Part shown: positions 26,061-27,050 of the stretch, piece by piece
How positions within the stretch are numbered: the first letter of the stretch is position 1
Layout: each line of letters begins with the position of its first letter
Assembly (NCBI GenBank): GCA_027717875.1
Contig: JALLOL010000006.1
Span: forward strand, 1 to 27,050
DNA: 27,050 bases
DNA from: Acidobacteria bacterium AH-259-L09
GTDB taxonomy: Bacteria > Acidobacteriota > UBA6911 > RPQK01
Direction of reading: 5' to 3'
The notes under the pieces: model-generated
Databases searched by the model: none
The model's input: only the letters and a program-made list of their open reading frames with translations
Told to the model about the DNA's origin: nothing
Position numbers and translations under genes: made by a program

Positions 26061-26138
26061 GAAAGCGTTTCTATCTGCCATCATTCGAGAAGTCGGTAAA
26101 GCTGATCGAGGAGCAGGATCGCGTCGGGAGGAGGACCG

Positions 26139-27050
26139 ATGGAACACGGAGTCAAATATAAGATTGATGAAAAGGGTATCGCCGTTGTTGAGTTTGATCT
26201 GCCTGATAAGAAGGTCAACCTGCTTTCCTCTGCAGTCATGGAGCGACTTGAGCAAATTATTGGGGAATTGAGAGGCAGAAATAATGTCAACGCTGTGCTG
26301 ATCGTTAGCGCTAAAGATGATGTTTTCATCGCCGGAGCCGATGTCGCTGAGATCAAGGTAATCAAGGAGGCTAGAGAAGGGGAAGGGAAAGCGGCAAAAG
26401 GGCAGGCAATTCTCCAGGCACTGAATGACTTAAAAGTTCCGGTTATCGCAGCGATCGACGGCGTCTGCCTGGGCGGGGGAACGGAATTGTCGCTGGCCTG
26501 TCATTATCGAATCGCAAGCGATAGCGAGAAGACCAAGATCGGCCTTCCTGAGGTCAACCTGGGAATCCTCCCAGGCTTTGGCGGGACCCAGCGCCTTCCA
26601 CGACTGATCGGCATTCAAGCCGCACTGGATATGATCTTAAGTGGACGGCCGGTCAATGCGAGAAAAGCCTTAAGGACCGGGTTGGTGGATAAGGTGGTTC
26701 CGAAAGAAAAGATCGTTCAAGAGGCCCAACGATTTGTCAGGGCTCTCCTTGAGGGCACACCACCTTCCAGGAAAAAACGAAAAGACCTCAAAAGTTTTCT
26801 GCTCGAAGGCAATCCCCTGGGGAGAAGGATACTTTTCGGCCAGGCCAAGCAACGGGTGTTCTCACGGACGAAAGGCCATTATCCCGCGCCGTTAAAAGCC
26901 CTTGAGGTTGTTGAGAGGGGTATCTCTCTTCCACTCAGTGAAGGATTGGCTTTGGAGGCGAGGTTTCTGGGGGAATTAGTTGTTACGGATGTGTGCAAGA
27001 ACCTGATTACGTTATTTTATCTCAATGAGTCTATTAAAGCGGATTCTGGT
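26139..27050 (+). CDS. FadB/FadJ-like fatty-acid oxidation alpha subunit, N-terminal part (cut by window edge)
   Basis: The frame opens at ATG 26139 after a strong GGGAGGAGG site and is still open at the last base, 304 codons later. It encodes a complete crotonase domain: oxyanion-hole motif FIAGADVAEIK (about 63-73), IDGVCLGGGTELSLAC with Glu116, and LPEVNLGILPGFGGTQRLPR with Glu138. These two Glu match the pair in FadB-type enoyl-CoA hydratases. The helical linker after residue 200 (ALKALEVVERG-like; ALEARFLGELVVTD) matches the region before the 3-hydroxyacyl-CoA dehydrogenase domain of FadB/FadJ, which would lie beyond the window. The expected full length is about 700 residues. It would carry out hydration of 2-enoyl-CoA and then oxidation of 3-hydroxyacyl-CoA. 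Confidence 0.9.
   Translation, partial: MEHGVKYKIDEKGIAVVEFDLPDKKVNLLSSAVMERLEQIIGELRGRNNVNAVLIVSAKDDVFIAGADVAEIKVIKEAREGEGKAAKGQAILQALNDLKVPVIAAIDGVCLGGGTELSLACHYRIASDSEKTKIGLPEVNLGILPGFGGTQRLPRLIGIQAALDMILSGRPVNARKALRTGLVDKVVPKEKIVQEAQRFVRALLEGTPPSRKKRKDLKSFLLEGNPLGRRILFGQAKQRVFSRTKGHYPAPLKALEVVERGISLPLSEGLALEARFLGELVVTDVCKNLITLFYLNESIKADSG

Noticed and set aside
1..27050. CRISPR array, tRNA or rRNA genes
   Set aside because: No regularly spaced direct repeats and no cloverleaf or rRNA signatures were seen anywhere in the window.

Overview
The window looks like a chromosomal segment of a Gram-negative, lipid-metabolising heterotroph. It encodes an outer-membrane-type DUF1302 protein, an RND/MMPL exporter and many exported proteins with cleavable signal peptides. 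Several genes belong to fatty-acid beta-oxidation or acyl-CoA handling: an acyl-CoA dehydrogenase, a FadB/FadJ-type crotonase, a hotdog thioesterase, an HSDL2-like SDR and remnants of a CaiB-type CoA-transferase and a crotonase. A deltaproteobacterial-grade or Binatota-like lineage would fit, but this is only an inference; no rRNA, tRNA or marker gene is present.

Layout. 1-1400: an IS1-like transposase with no usable start codon runs into a decayed, frameshifted peroxiredoxin on the minus strand. 1460-4869 (minus): an acyl-CoA dehydrogenase, an alpha/beta hydrolase and an HD-domain protein, probably one transcription unit. 5346-12197 (plus): a DUF1302 / DUF1329 / YCF48-like / MMPL cluster that probably exports a hydrophobic molecule. 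A 57-codon candidate ORF follows.

12592-18085 (minus) is the most unusual part. A small membrane protein, an exported dikinase-like protein of about 978 residues with the domain order of plant glucan water dikinase (phosphohistidine domain before the ATP-binding domain), and two different serine hydrolases with SxxK/SxN/KSG motifs are packed head to tail. Two of the junctions are 4-bp GTGA/ATGA overlaps. I propose this as an uncharacterised cell-envelope system.

18086-19036 is a decayed stretch with homopolymer runs and a broken crotonase. It is followed (plus) by an HSDL2-like SDR at 19037 and a thioesterase at 20180. 20855-23476 (minus) holds a Cys-rich exported protein, a membrane protein with one CxxCH haem motif and a DUF3179 protein. 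23625-24522 (minus) is a broken CaiB-type CoA-transferase. 24786-27050 (plus) has a PAS-PP2C (RsbU/SpoIIE-type) phosphatase followed by the start of a FadB/FadJ-like beta-oxidation protein cut by the window edge.

Functional reading (inference): fatty acyl-CoA metabolism genes flank an exporter for hydrophobic compounds and a possible envelope-modification operon. At least four broken genes (peroxiredoxin, crotonase, CoA-transferase, transposase) mark the gaps between intact operons, suggesting past rearrangement there.
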